From: an uncultured Collinsella sp.
GTDB taxonomy: Bacteria > Actinomycetota > Coriobacteriia > Coriobacteriales > Coriobacteriaceae
NCBI GenBank assembly: GCA_902478705.1
Contig: CABSMB010000024.1
Location: 1-10,203, forward strand
Length of the DNA stretch: 10,203 bases
Direction of reading: 5' to 3'
Shown: one piece after another, positions 1 to 6,231 of the stretch
How positions within the stretch are numbered: the first letter of the stretch is position 1
How the letters are laid out: each line of letters starts with the position of its first letter
The notes under the pieces: generated by a model
The model's input: only the letters and a program-made list of their open reading frames with translations
Database searches by the model: none
What the model was told of the DNA's origin: nothing
Translations under genes and position numbers: made by a program

Positions 1-32
1 CTCGTGGGCTCGGAGATGTGTATAAGAGACAG
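1..32 (+). other. Nextera/Tn5 sequencing adapter remnant (not genomic)
   Basis: The first 32 bases match the Illumina Nextera read-2 transposase adapter lacking its first two bases. Bases 14-32 are the 19-base Tn5 mosaic end AGATGTGTATAAGAGACAG. This is a library-construction sequence left on the contig end, so genomic sequence begins at about 33. The recJ frame stays open through it and would add the false tail ACLLYTSPSPR to the predicted protein. The match is to a known synthetic sequence recalled from memory, and it is exact over the whole stretch. Confidence 0.97.
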
Positions 33-1357
33 GCAGAAAGGCGGCGGCGGAACTCATCGAGCTTGGATGCCTCAATGGTCACGCCCACGGCGCCCGCATG
101 CCCGCCGCGACGAATCAGCAGGTCGGAGCAGCGCTCTACGGCGTCGAACAGGTTGACCTTGCCCACCGAGCGACCCGAACCGCGCGCGATACCGTCCTCG
201 ATCGAGAACAGCAGTGCCGGCACGTGATAACGGTTGGTCAGGCGGCTCGCCACGATACCCTTGACGCCCTCGTGCCAGCCCTCGCCACCCACGACGATCG
301 CACGGCCGCCGTCATAGGTCTCCTCGACCTTTGCCATGGCATCGCGCGTGAGCTCCGCCTCGATCTCGCGGCGCTGACGGTTGATCTCCTCGAGCTCGGC
401 CGCCAGCGCGCTTGCCTCGATAGGATCGCGGGCAAGCAGCAGGTCGAGCGCCAGCTTGGGATCGGCCATGCGGCCGGCAGCGTTTAAGCGGGGAATGAGC
501 GAAAACGACAGGCCATCGGCCGTAATGCTCGAGAGGTCGGCCTTGGCGAGCGCAGCCAGCGCGATATAGCCGGGGCGGGCGGTCACGCGCATCTGCTGGA
601 TGCCCTCGGCGACCAGCGCGCGGTTCTCGGGCGTCAGCGGCATCATGTCGGACACGGTACCCAGCGCCGCGACCTCGATCAGCGAACGCCAATACGACGG
701 CTTGCCCAGACGCTCGCCCAGAACCTGCACCAGCTTGAGCGCCACGCCGGCACCGGCAAGCTCGCGCGAAGGGCCCTCGTCCTCGAGTTTGGGGTCGGTC
801 AGGGGCACGCCCTGCGGCACCTGGTCGGAGGGCTCGTGATGGTCCGTAACCACCAGATCGATCCCCAGGTTCTCCAGATAGGAGACCTCTTCCTTGGCGG
901 CGATGCCGTTGTCGACGGTCACGATCAGCTGAGGATGAGCGAGCTCATTAACGCGGTCGAGCGCCGCACGCGACAGACCGTAGCCCTCGTCAAAGCGATG
1001 CGGAATAAACGGCGTGACATCGGCGCCAAATGTACGCAGTGCCTCGGTCAGCAGACAGGTCGACGTAATGCCGTCAACGTCAAAATCGCCAAAGACCGCG
1101 ATGTGCTCGTGGTTGCGAATAGCACGCTCGACGCAGTCGGCAACGACCGACATGCCCGGAATAATGAGCGGGTCGGCCCAGTCGCGATCGAGCGATGGCG
1201 TCAAAAACAGCTGGCCCTCCTCGATGGAGCCAATGCCGTGCGCGACCATAATGCGCGCCACCAGCCCGGGAATGCCCAGACCGGCCGAAAGCTCCTTTTC
1301 GAGCTCGGGATTTTGCTGGGCGACCGCCCAGCGATGTGTCGTCTTAAGCGATGACAT
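33..1357 (-). CDS. recJ: Single-stranded-DNA-specific exonuclease RecJ, 3' end missing
   Basis: RecJ is the cytoplasmic 5'-to-3' single-strand DNA exonuclease of RecF-pathway recombination, mismatch repair and base-excision repair. The reverse strand reads 441 codons without a stop from ATG at 1357 until it meets the adapter. DHH-family motifs appear in order: GDFDVDG (residues 90-96), TVDNG (147-151), TDHH (171-174), NAAGR (292-296), and in the DHHA1 part GWHEG (360-364), GSGRS (393-397) and RGGHAGA (417-423). The Asp and His residues of the first motifs are the expected Mn/Mg ligands. Family members run from about 570 to over 700 residues, so the C-terminal DNA-binding part is missing because the contig ends, not because the gene is damaged. 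The start is preceded by GGGGGTGGG five bases upstream. The gene is divergent from the transporter at 1632. Confidence 0.95.
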
Positions 1358-1409
1358 AGGCACCCACCCCCGATAGGGGCAGGTCGCCGCGATACCTCTC
1401 ACGGTTCAT
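1344..1409 (-). CDS. Possible 21-residue leader peptide overlapping the recJ start
   Basis: A short reverse-strand frame starts at ATG 1409 and encodes MNRERYRGDLPLSGVGAYVIA. Its TAA lies inside the first codons of recJ, in another frame, giving a 14-base overlap. AGAGG lies about ten bases before its ATG, an acceptable ribosome site. The arrangement would allow translational coupling to recJ, but a frame this short could easily occur by chance. No function is claimed. Confidence 0.2.
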   Translation of the reverse strand: MNRERYRGDLPLSGVGAYVIA

Positions 1410-1465
1410 AGCGATGAGTCCTCTGTGTATGCCCGCTTCGGCAGGCAGATCTGTTGAACGGATTT

Positions 1466-1484
1466 ATTATACCGTGCAGCACGG
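1466..1484 (-). promoter_or_regulatory. Candidate recJ promoter -10 box with adjoining palindrome
   Basis: On the reverse strand a perfect TATAAT lies at 1471-1466, about 110 bases before the recJ ATG. Directly upstream of it, in what would be the spacer, is the 13-base perfect inverted repeat CCGTGCTGCACGG (1484-1472). No convincing -35 box is seen at 16-18 bases; GTTTTG is the nearest. The palindrome is well placed for a repressor, but no regulator is identified. Confidence 0.4.
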
Positions 1485-1631
1485 ACGCAAAACGCCGCAG
1501 TACGCCCCGGTTTCGGTAAACGAAGGCGGTAATATCCTCGAAATAATCGAGCGTTTCTGCCGCACGAACGTATGCAAGCGTCTAGCATATCCATTCAAAT
1601 GCATTCATGGGCAAAGGGAGTCGCAGGATAT

Positions 1632-2630
1632 ATGAAGCAATGGGTTGGACTGGGCAAGTTTCTCGCGGGGCACATGCAGGTCATCGTCCCGATTTGCGTG
1701 GCGCTCGGCGTGCTCTTTCCCCAGCAGATCGGCGTGCTCAAGCCCATCGTTCCCGCCCTGTTTGCCTTTATGACGTTTCAGGGCGCACTGAGCAACACCT
1801 TCCATCAGGTGGCCGAGGTATTCCGTCGTCCGCTGCACCTGATTCTGGCGCTGTTGGTCTCGGCGGTGTTCATTCCCATCGCGGCTTATGCCATGGGCTC
1901 GTTGTTCTTTGGTTCCAACCCCAACCTTGTCTGCGGCATCGTGCTCGAGTACAGCGTACCCGTGGCAGTCACTGCCTTTATGTGGATTAGCATGTTCGGC
2001 GGCAACGGCCCGCTCGCGCTCACCATTATCCTGACGTCCTCGGTTATCTCACCTGTGACGATTCCCCTTACGCTCAAGCTCCTGCTGGGCGCCACCGTCT
2101 CGATCGACGTGCCGAGCATGATGCAGAATATGGCCTTCATGATCGCCATACCCGCCGTGCTCGGTATCGTCATTAACGAACTCACGCGCGGCTGGGGTCA
2201 TGAGAAACTCTCCCCCGCGCTTTCGCCCGCCTGCAAGTTCATGATGATGGGGGTCATCGCGTCCAACTCCACCGCCATGAGCGAGTACGTGCTGCACATG
2301 AACACGGTGCGCCTGGAAGTCGCCCTCTTTATTTTGGTCTTCGCCATCAGCGGCTTTGTCGTCGGTTTTCTGGTCGCCCGTGCGCTGCATCTGCCGTATA
2401 GCGAGACGACCACCATGTGCTTTACCTGCGGCATGCGTAACATCTCTTCGGGCGCCGTCATCGCCACGCAGTACTTTCCGGGCGAAGTCGTGTTCCCCGT
2501 CATGTGTGGCACGCTGTTTCAGCAGGTGCTGGCCTCGATTATCGGGCACCTCTTTGAGCGCCTGACCGGCGAGGAGCGCGCCAAACAACGCAAGCGGGTC
2601 AAGGCCGGCCGCGACGCGATGGCACGCTAG
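1632..2630 (+). CDS. BASS-family (bile acid:sodium symporter-like) membrane transporter
   Basis: This is a polytopic inner-membrane protein of 332 residues resembling the bile acid:sodium symporter superfamily, whose members move bile acids, pantothenate, keto acids or other organic anions with sodium. Hydrophobic segments follow one another from about residue 15 to 305. Family-like features are the FAFMTFQGAL segment (45-54), YSVPVAVTAFMW (107-118) in the core, and the late motif GMRNISSGAVIATQYFPGE (267-285). The C-terminus is short and basic. The chosen start is ATG 1632, with GGAG at 1617-1620 and AGGA at 1625-1628 upstream, because the first hydrophobic helix follows at the usual distance. 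An in-frame ATG at 1572 would add 20 residues not typical of the family. It stands alone, divergent from recJ and convergent with the next operon. Substrate cannot be told from sequence; bile salts are possible in a gut organism but unproven. Confidence 0.85.
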   Translation: MKQWVGLGKFLAGHMQVIVPICVALGVLFPQQIGVLKPIVPALFAFMTFQGALSNTFHQVAEVFRRPLHLILALLVSAVFIPIAAYAMGSLFFGSNPNLVCGIVLEYSVPVAVTAFMWISMFGGNGPLALTIILTSSVISPVTIPLTLKLLLGATVSIDVPSMMQNMAFMIAIPAVLGIVINELTRGWGHEKLSPALSPACKFMMMGVIASNSTAMSEYVLHMNTVRLEVALFILVFAISGFVVGFLVARALHLPYSETTTMCFTCGMRNISSGAVIATQYFPGEVVFPVMCGTLFQQVLASIIGHLFERLTGEERAKQRKRVKAGRDAMAR

Positions 2631-2649
2631 GCAGCACGCTTTTCGCAGG

Positions 2650-2671
2650 CGCTCGCCTTACTACGCGAGCG
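2650..2671 (+). terminator. Weak stem-loop between convergent genes
   Basis: A perfect seven-base stem, CGCTCGC (2650-2656) and GCGAGCG (2665-2671), with an eight-base loop is followed by TTTCC. It lies 20 bases after the transporter stop codon and overlaps the last codons of the convergent gene. The T-run is short, so it is at best a modest terminator for the plus-strand gene. Confidence 0.4.
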
Positions 2672-3458
2672 TTTCCAGATGTGCATGCAGGCGCTCAGCA
2701 TCGATATCGAGCGTGGTCTCGGCATTGACCTGGGCCAAACGATAGCCCACAAAGTAGGGCGATACCACCCAACGTGGCAGCGCCTTGGCAATAGTCCGGC
2801 CGTCCATGTGGTAGAAGAACAAGTTGTACGACTCCGCGCGACCGCCGTGGTGTTCGTGCAGGATATAGCGCAGGGCCACCTGAATCGCATCGGCAAACAG
2901 GTCCGCTTCGGCTTGGTCGCGGACGTCGTCGCTGGCGGCGATTCCCTGTGGAGCCGAGACGTTGACCTCAAAGAATCCCATAATCGGCTCGGTTGAGATG
3001 TTGACCGCGACCCTCCCGTGTCGCCAAACATCGATGCCTTCAAAGTTGGCTGAGGTCAGCGCCGCATAGCCGTCCTCCTGTTCCAAGCCCACAATCTGCA
3101 TGTGCGGATGGACGAGGCTGCCGCCCGAAAGCGGGCCTTTGTTCTTGTACATGAGCACACTGCGGTACTGTTGGGAATCGATCATCTGCTGCCAACAACC
3201 CAGGGCAAACCGCATCACATGATGCAGCTCATCTGGTTCATAGGTCACCAGGTCGGCGTCGTGATTGGCCGACTCGATCAATACGGTCTGACGGGTGGCC
3301 CGCAAGGTCTTGAACTTATTCTCGAGCCAGATGCAGTCACCATCGCGCTGGATGATGTTGGCGAGCCCCTCCGTGTCGCAAAAGGGGCACGCGGTGCCAG
3401 GGCGACGGTTGTCGTCGGGCTTACCGCTCGCCTGCTGAACGTCAAATACCAGCGCCAC
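2661..3458 (-). CDS. DUF4931 / GalT-like histidine-triad superfamily protein
   Basis: This 265-residue protein resembles galactose-1-phosphate uridylyltransferase and the small related DUF4931 family. Visible landmarks are CPFC (24-27), a zinc-type cysteine pair as in GalT; NHDAD around His66, placed like the third zinc ligand of GalT; and SGGSLVHPHMQIVGL (111-125), containing the HxHxQ active-site triad H117/H119/Q121. In GalT the second His of this triad is the nucleophile that carries the nucleotide. It is shorter than true GalT (about 350 residues), so uridylyl transfer to galactose is not assumed; a nucleotidyl transferase or hydrolase on an unknown substrate is the careful reading. The start is GTG 3458, preceded by GGAGG with eight bases spacing inside the end of cutC. 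Only three bases separate it from the cutC stop, so the two are co-transcribed and probably translationally coupled. Confidence 0.8.
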   Translation of the reverse strand: MALVFDVQQASGKPDDNRRPGTACPFCDTEGLANIIQRDGDCIWLENKFKTLRATRQTVLIESANHDADLVTYEPDELHHVMRFALGCWQQMIDSQQYRSVLMYKNKGPLSGGSLVHPHMQIVGLEQEDGYAALTSANFEGIDVWRHGRVAVNISTEPIMGFFEVNVSAPQGIAASDDVRDQAEADLFADAIQVALRYILHEHHGGRAESYNLFFYHMDGRTIAKALPRWVVSPYFVGYRLAQVNAETTLDIDAERLHAHLETLA

Positions 3459-3461
3459 GGG

Positions 3462-4139
3462 TTATACCTCCAGCGGCACGATCTTGGTGCCATGGAGCTC
3501 GGAGACGCCTAGCGCCGCCGCGACCGCGTCGCGATTTGCCGTAGTGATGCCGCCGCCAGGAAGGATGGTCAAACGATCGCCCGCATACTCGATTAGGCGA
3601 GCCAGGTGATCGAAATTATCCTCGATCGACGTACCGGCTGCGCCGCCATGCGTGAGGATGCGCGTAACGCCGCAGTCGGCAAGTGTATCAATCGCATCGA
3701 ACTGAGCCTCGGGCGAGAGCTGGTCAAATGCCATGTGGAAGGTGATGTCAAGGGACTCGCGCTTGCACTCCTCGGTCGCGCAGCCCGTAGCCATAACGAG
3801 GGCGCCGAGGGTGAGCTCGTCGAGCGCCCAGCCGCTGGCACAGGGCTTGCAGCAGCCAAAGACCAGGCCGTCAACGCCGGCGCTCACAGCAAGGCCCAGG
3901 TCCATCTCCATCATGCGTAGCTCGTCCTGGTTGTAATGAAAGTCGCCACCACGCGGACGAATCATGCACATCACTCGCACGTCATGCTCGTGAGCATAGC
4001 TGACTGTAGCGCTAATAACGCCGGCGGAAGGCGTGGTGCCACCGACGGCGAGGTTGTCGCACAGCTCAATGCGCCCCGCACCGGCCTCGATGGCCGCCGG
4101 CACCCGTTCAAAGTTCTCGGCACAAAACTCGTACAGCAT
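3462..4139 (-). CDS. cutC: CutC-family TIM-barrel protein (copper homeostasis family)
   Basis: This 225-residue cytoplasmic protein carries the CutC signature segments: GAGRIELCDNLAVGGTTPS (20-38), MIRPRGGDFHYN (59-70), GVDGLVFG (88-95), DITFHMAFD (131-139), TRILTHGG (159-166) and LPGGGIT (193-199), ending near LHGTKIV. CutC was linked to copper tolerance in E. coli, but that role has been disputed and the enzyme activity is not settled. Compared with E. coli CutC (248 residues) the C-terminus is shorter, and the usual HRAFD and LTSG appear here as HMAFD and LTHG. The start ATG 4139 is preceded by GGGGG at a suitable distance. It is the first gene of a two-gene operon with the GalT-like gene downstream, suggesting a shared metabolic rather than metal role, which is inference. 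Confidence 0.9.
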   Translation of the reverse strand: MLYEFCAENFERVPAAIEAGAGRIELCDNLAVGGTTPSAGVISATVSYAHEHDVRVMCMIRPRGGDFHYNQDELRMMEMDLGLAVSAGVDGLVFGCCKPCASGWALDELTLGALVMATGCATEECKRESLDITFHMAFDQLSPEAQFDAIDTLADCGVTRILTHGGAAGTSIEDNFDHLARLIEYAGDRLTILPGGGITTANRDAVAAALGVSELHGTKIVPLEV

Positions 4140-4176
4140 AGATAGCCCCCAAAGACAGCAGATGTTTTCCGACGGG

Positions 4177-4263
4177 CATTGTCACACATCCCCATGAAGT
4201 TGCGGTGGAATAGGGACTGTTTTGGCCTCTGGAGCCCGTATTCAGTCCCTATTTCACCGCAAC
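4177..4263 (+). repeat. Hairpin repeat, copy 1
   Basis: This 87-base element recurs in the same orientation at 6096-6182. The last 70 bases (4194-4263) match copy 2 at 66 of 70 positions without gaps; the first 17 align with a few changes and two single-base gaps. The 3' part is a large inverted repeat: 21-base arms at 4199-4219 (GTTGCGGTGGAATAGGGACT plus G) and 4243-4263, differing at one place that would still form a G-U pair in RNA, around a 23-base loop containing GGCCTCTGGAGCC. The four differences in the 70-base core all lie between 4237 and 4243, mainly in the loop. The conserved left extension makes it asymmetric. It lies in the divergent region between cutC and the secreted-protein gene, so it is not placed as a terminator. 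A REP-like or MITE-like dispersed element is the likeliest class. Confidence 0.88.
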
Positions 4264-4319
4264 TCAGAATGATCTCTTGGGGACGGCACAGCTGGCCGAA
4301 AAATGTTGCCGATGGCGAA

Positions 4320-4331
4320 TGTTGCGCAACA
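4320..4331. promoter_or_regulatory. 12-base palindrome upstream of the secreted-protein gene
   Basis: TGTTGCGCAACA is a perfect 12-base palindrome 62 bases before the ATG at 4394. Size and place suit an operator for a dimeric regulator. No clear -35/-10 pair was found to anchor it, so the regulatory role is a guess. Confidence 0.3.
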
Positions 4332-4393
4332 AGATTTCGGAATCCCGATTAACCATGGCAGTATCGCATTCGTATTTAGAGGAAAGGATTGCC

Positions 4394-4849
4394 ATGTTTA
4401 AGAGCATCCAGAAGAGCGGAAGGATCGCAGCGGTCGCCATCGGCCTGATCGCAGCCCTGTCTCCGCTCGCAGCCCCTCCTGCAGCATTAGCCGGCGGTAG
4501 CGTACCGACGCCTGAACTGGAGAAGTCGTATAGCTTTAAGGTCAGCAGCGACGTCTCGCATATCAGCACGGGCGACGATTCGAAGTTCGGCTATTTATAC
4601 GATTACGATTACGATGAGGATGACGGTTACAACTTAAAGAGCGTATCTCTCATCAATTTTAATGACGGTAGCGCATGCCCAATTGCCATCCCGGATAAAG
4701 GCCTTGAGTCAGGATGTCCCACATCCAACAATCAACTCTACTGGCGAGACGGCAATAATTTGGTCGCATTCTCGCCAGACAACCAAAGTCAAACAGTCCA
4801 TCCCATCATTTCGACCAAATATGCCTACACCGAAGAAACCGTCTCTTAA
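4394..4849 (+). CDS. N-terminal part of an interrupted secreted propeller-like membrane protein
   Basis: This ORF gives 151 residues. It begins with a classical signal peptide: MFKSIQKSGR, a hydrophobic run IAAVAIGLIAALSPLAA, and a likely cleavage site after ALA at residue 33. An acidic, Tyr/Asp-rich region follows, including YDYDYDEDDGY (69-79). The start ATG 4394 is chosen for the signal peptide and for AGGAAAGG upstream; an earlier in-frame ATG at 4277 adds residues with no sensible signal. The TAA at 4847-4849 ends it after EETVS, yet the same frame continues at once with DGKRAAV and the rest of the protein to 5998. S-x-DGK is a usual propeller-blade turn, so the TAA looks like a nonsense change in one 534-codon gene. 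As it stands the product would be a short secreted fragment without a membrane anchor. No named family was recognised. Confidence 0.75.
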   Translation: MFKSIQKSGRIAAVAIGLIAALSPLAAPPAALAGGSVPTPELEKSYSFKVSSDVSHISTGDDSKFGYLYDYDYDEDDGYNLKSVSLINFNDGSACPIAIPDKGLESGCPTSNNQLYWRDGNNLVAFSPDNQSQTVHPIISTKYAYTEETVS

Positions 4850-4867
4850 GACGGAAAAAGAGCCGCC

Positions 4868-5998
4868 GTGGAACATTATGATTATGAATACGAGCCCAAA
4901 AAGGTCGAAATCTATGATCTAAAATCCGACAAACTGATCCAGACATATCAATCAAATAAAGATGACTCTTCGTACCGCTACTCAAAAGACATGAGCCGTC
5001 TGTATGCCCTACAGGACAATAGCAAAGACGGCGTTGTCGCGCTTAGGGTTTTCAATTGCGATACAGGGTCAACGGAATTGAAAACGGTTAACGTGAAAAA
5101 AGATGATAGGTCTTCGGATATCGACGATATCGTCACCAGCTCTTACTCGGACGATATTTATCTTCAGAGCGACACCGCATTAATAAAAGCGGACCGCGAT
5201 GGAAATATGAGCGTTGTTTTCAACGATGACGACCACGCACCCGATTGGCCTTGTTCATACCCTTCGGCGGAGTTTTATGCCCTCTACACAAAGAAGGGAT
5301 CGAACGATCTTTTTGAAGAGGATGACGGGGATTACTATCTCAATGAAGAGGATGCGAATCTTAGTATTTATGACCTGAAAAGTGACAAGATCATCAGCTC
5401 AATTGCTTTTCCCTTCGGCGATGGATATCTCGGCGACATCTCGCATGATGGCGGAATCATGCTTGGGACGTACTCAGACGATGACAAGTCTTCGGCATGC
5501 CTAGTCGATGCAAAAACCGGGGCCAAGAGCGAGTTTGATTCTCATTGGTGCGGCCCTACTTTCATGAATGGCGATCGCGAGATTTGGACTGATTATTACG
5601 ATGAAGACTCATCAACGCTTCACGTAAACATTTATAAATCGAATATCCCCCATTCGCTGCCTGAGGATGTTCTCTACTTTGTCCAGACTCACTTGCCGTT
5701 TGTTATTGGCGGTGGCGTGGCGATCGTCCTCATCATCGGTGGCGCGATCGTTATCCTTTGCATCCGCAAGAAGCGCGCTAAGGCCGCGAACGGTGTGGCT
5801 GCCTCAGCGCCCAAACCACAGCGCAAGCAGCGTCGTCGTCAGAAGCGCGCCCAGCAGAACGCCGTTCCACCCGCAGCACCTGCGATGCCGAAGGCATCGG
5901 CAGCTCCGACCGAGCCCGCCCGCTTCTGCCGTCACTGCGGAACCCCGCTCGTACCCGAAGCCCAGTTCTGCCCAACATGCGGACAAAAGGTAGACTAG
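4868..5998 (+). CDS. C-terminal part of the same protein: propeller-like ectodomain, one TM helix, zinc ribbon
   Basis: This 376-residue ORF is in the same frame as the preceding ORF and can only start at GTG 4868, with a poor ribosome site and no signal peptide. Together they form one gene from 4394. The string IYDLKSDK occurs twice (15-22 and 167-174) with different codons, marking repeated beta-blade units of a WD/YVTN-like propeller; the region is rich in Asp, Ser and Tyr. A hydrophobic helix (about 277-299, FVIGGGVAIVLIIGGAIVIL) is followed by RKKR and a long Ala/Lys/Arg/Pro linker, which by the positive-inside rule puts the C-terminus in the cytoplasm. The end is a zinc ribbon, CRHC (354-357) and CPTC (368-371). 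Base composition is lower in GC than neighbours: the 60 bases from 5101 are 43% GC against 68% for those from 8281. Possible role is sensing or display at the surface; no function is established. Confidence 0.75.
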   Translation: MEHYDYEYEPKKVEIYDLKSDKLIQTYQSNKDDSSYRYSKDMSRLYALQDNSKDGVVALRVFNCDTGSTELKTVNVKKDDRSSDIDDIVTSSYSDDIYLQSDTALIKADRDGNMSVVFNDDDHAPDWPCSYPSAEFYALYTKKGSNDLFEEDDGDYYLNEEDANLSIYDLKSDKIISSIAFPFGDGYLGDISHDGGIMLGTYSDDDKSSACLVDAKTGAKSEFDSHWCGPTFMNGDREIWTDYYDEDSSTLHVNIYKSNIPHSLPEDVLYFVQTHLPFVIGGGVAIVLIIGGAIVILCIRKKRAKAANGVAASAPKPQRKQRRRQKRAQQNAVPPAAPAMPKASAAPTEPARFCRHCGTPLVPEAQFCPTCGQKVD

Positions 5999-6025
5999 CG
6001 AACAAAACCCAATAGACCCCAACCA

Positions 6026-6065
6026 CCAAGGCCCCGTTCCGACACATTCCGGAACGGGGCCTTGG
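6026..6065 (+). terminator. Strong stem-loop after the zinc-ribbon gene
   Basis: A perfect 16-base stem, CCAAGGCCCCGTTCCG (6026-6041) paired with 6050-6065, with an eight-base loop, lies 27 bases after the stop at 5998. The stem is very GC-rich, but no T-run follows (CTTGGTGC), so it may act as an imperfect terminator or as an mRNA 3' end stabiliser rather than a textbook intrinsic terminator. Confidence 0.6.
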
Positions 6066-6095
6066 CTTGGTGCAGGGGTGCTAATTTGGGAAGAT

Positions 6096-6182
6096 CATCG
6101 TCGCACGCCCCAATGAAGTTGCGGTGGAATAGGGACTGTTTTGGCCTCTGGAGCCTTCATTTAGTCCCTATTTCACCGCAAC
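6096..6182 (+). repeat. Hairpin repeat, copy 2
   Basis: This is the second copy of the 87-base element at 4177-4263, in the same orientation. Arms at 6118-6137 and 6163-6182 pair over 20 bases with one G-U type position. The conserved left extension (6096-6112) aligns to copy 1 with one inserted A and one missing T. It lies between the stem-loop of the plus-strand gene and the terminator of the liv operon and touches the A-run of that terminator. The two copies bracket exactly one gene, the interrupted secreted protein. Confidence 0.88.
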
Positions 6183-6221
6183 AAAAAAGGGGCGCTGACC
6201 GGGTTGGTCAGCGCCCCTTTT
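6183..6221. terminator. Bidirectional intrinsic terminator
   Basis: GGGGCGCTGACC (6189-6200) and GGTCAGCGCCCC (6206-6217) form a perfect 12-base stem with loop GGGTT. It is flanked by A6 on the left and T4 on the right, so it terminates in both directions: the liv operon on the minus strand, whose last stop ends at 6232, with a T6 tail, and any read-through from the plus-strand gene with a T4 tail. Confidence 0.93.
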
Positions 6222-6231
6222 GTCGGATGGG

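Noticed and set aside
1..32. A Tn5/IS50-type transposon end
   Set aside because: The mosaic end is attached to the synthetic Nextera tail at the very tip of the contig, so it is a library artefact and not a resident transposon.
98..1376. Several plus-strand and minus-strand frames within the recJ region
   Set aside because: They are shadows of recJ in other frames. The true recJ frame has no stop codon before the window edge and carries all expected motifs.
2049..2588. A 179-codon minus-strand frame opposite the BASS transporter
   Set aside because: It is charged, low in complexity and has no domain; the plus-strand frame encodes a clear polytopic transporter.
4277..4393. An N-terminal extension of the secreted protein from ATG 4277
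   Set aside because: The extra residues place a charged stretch before the signal peptide, while ATG 4394 has a good ribosome site and a standard signal sequence.
4177..6182. A CRISPR array or phage attachment pair
   Set aside because: There are only two copies, 1.9 kb apart, with a gene between, no regular spacers, no cas genes and no integrase in the window.
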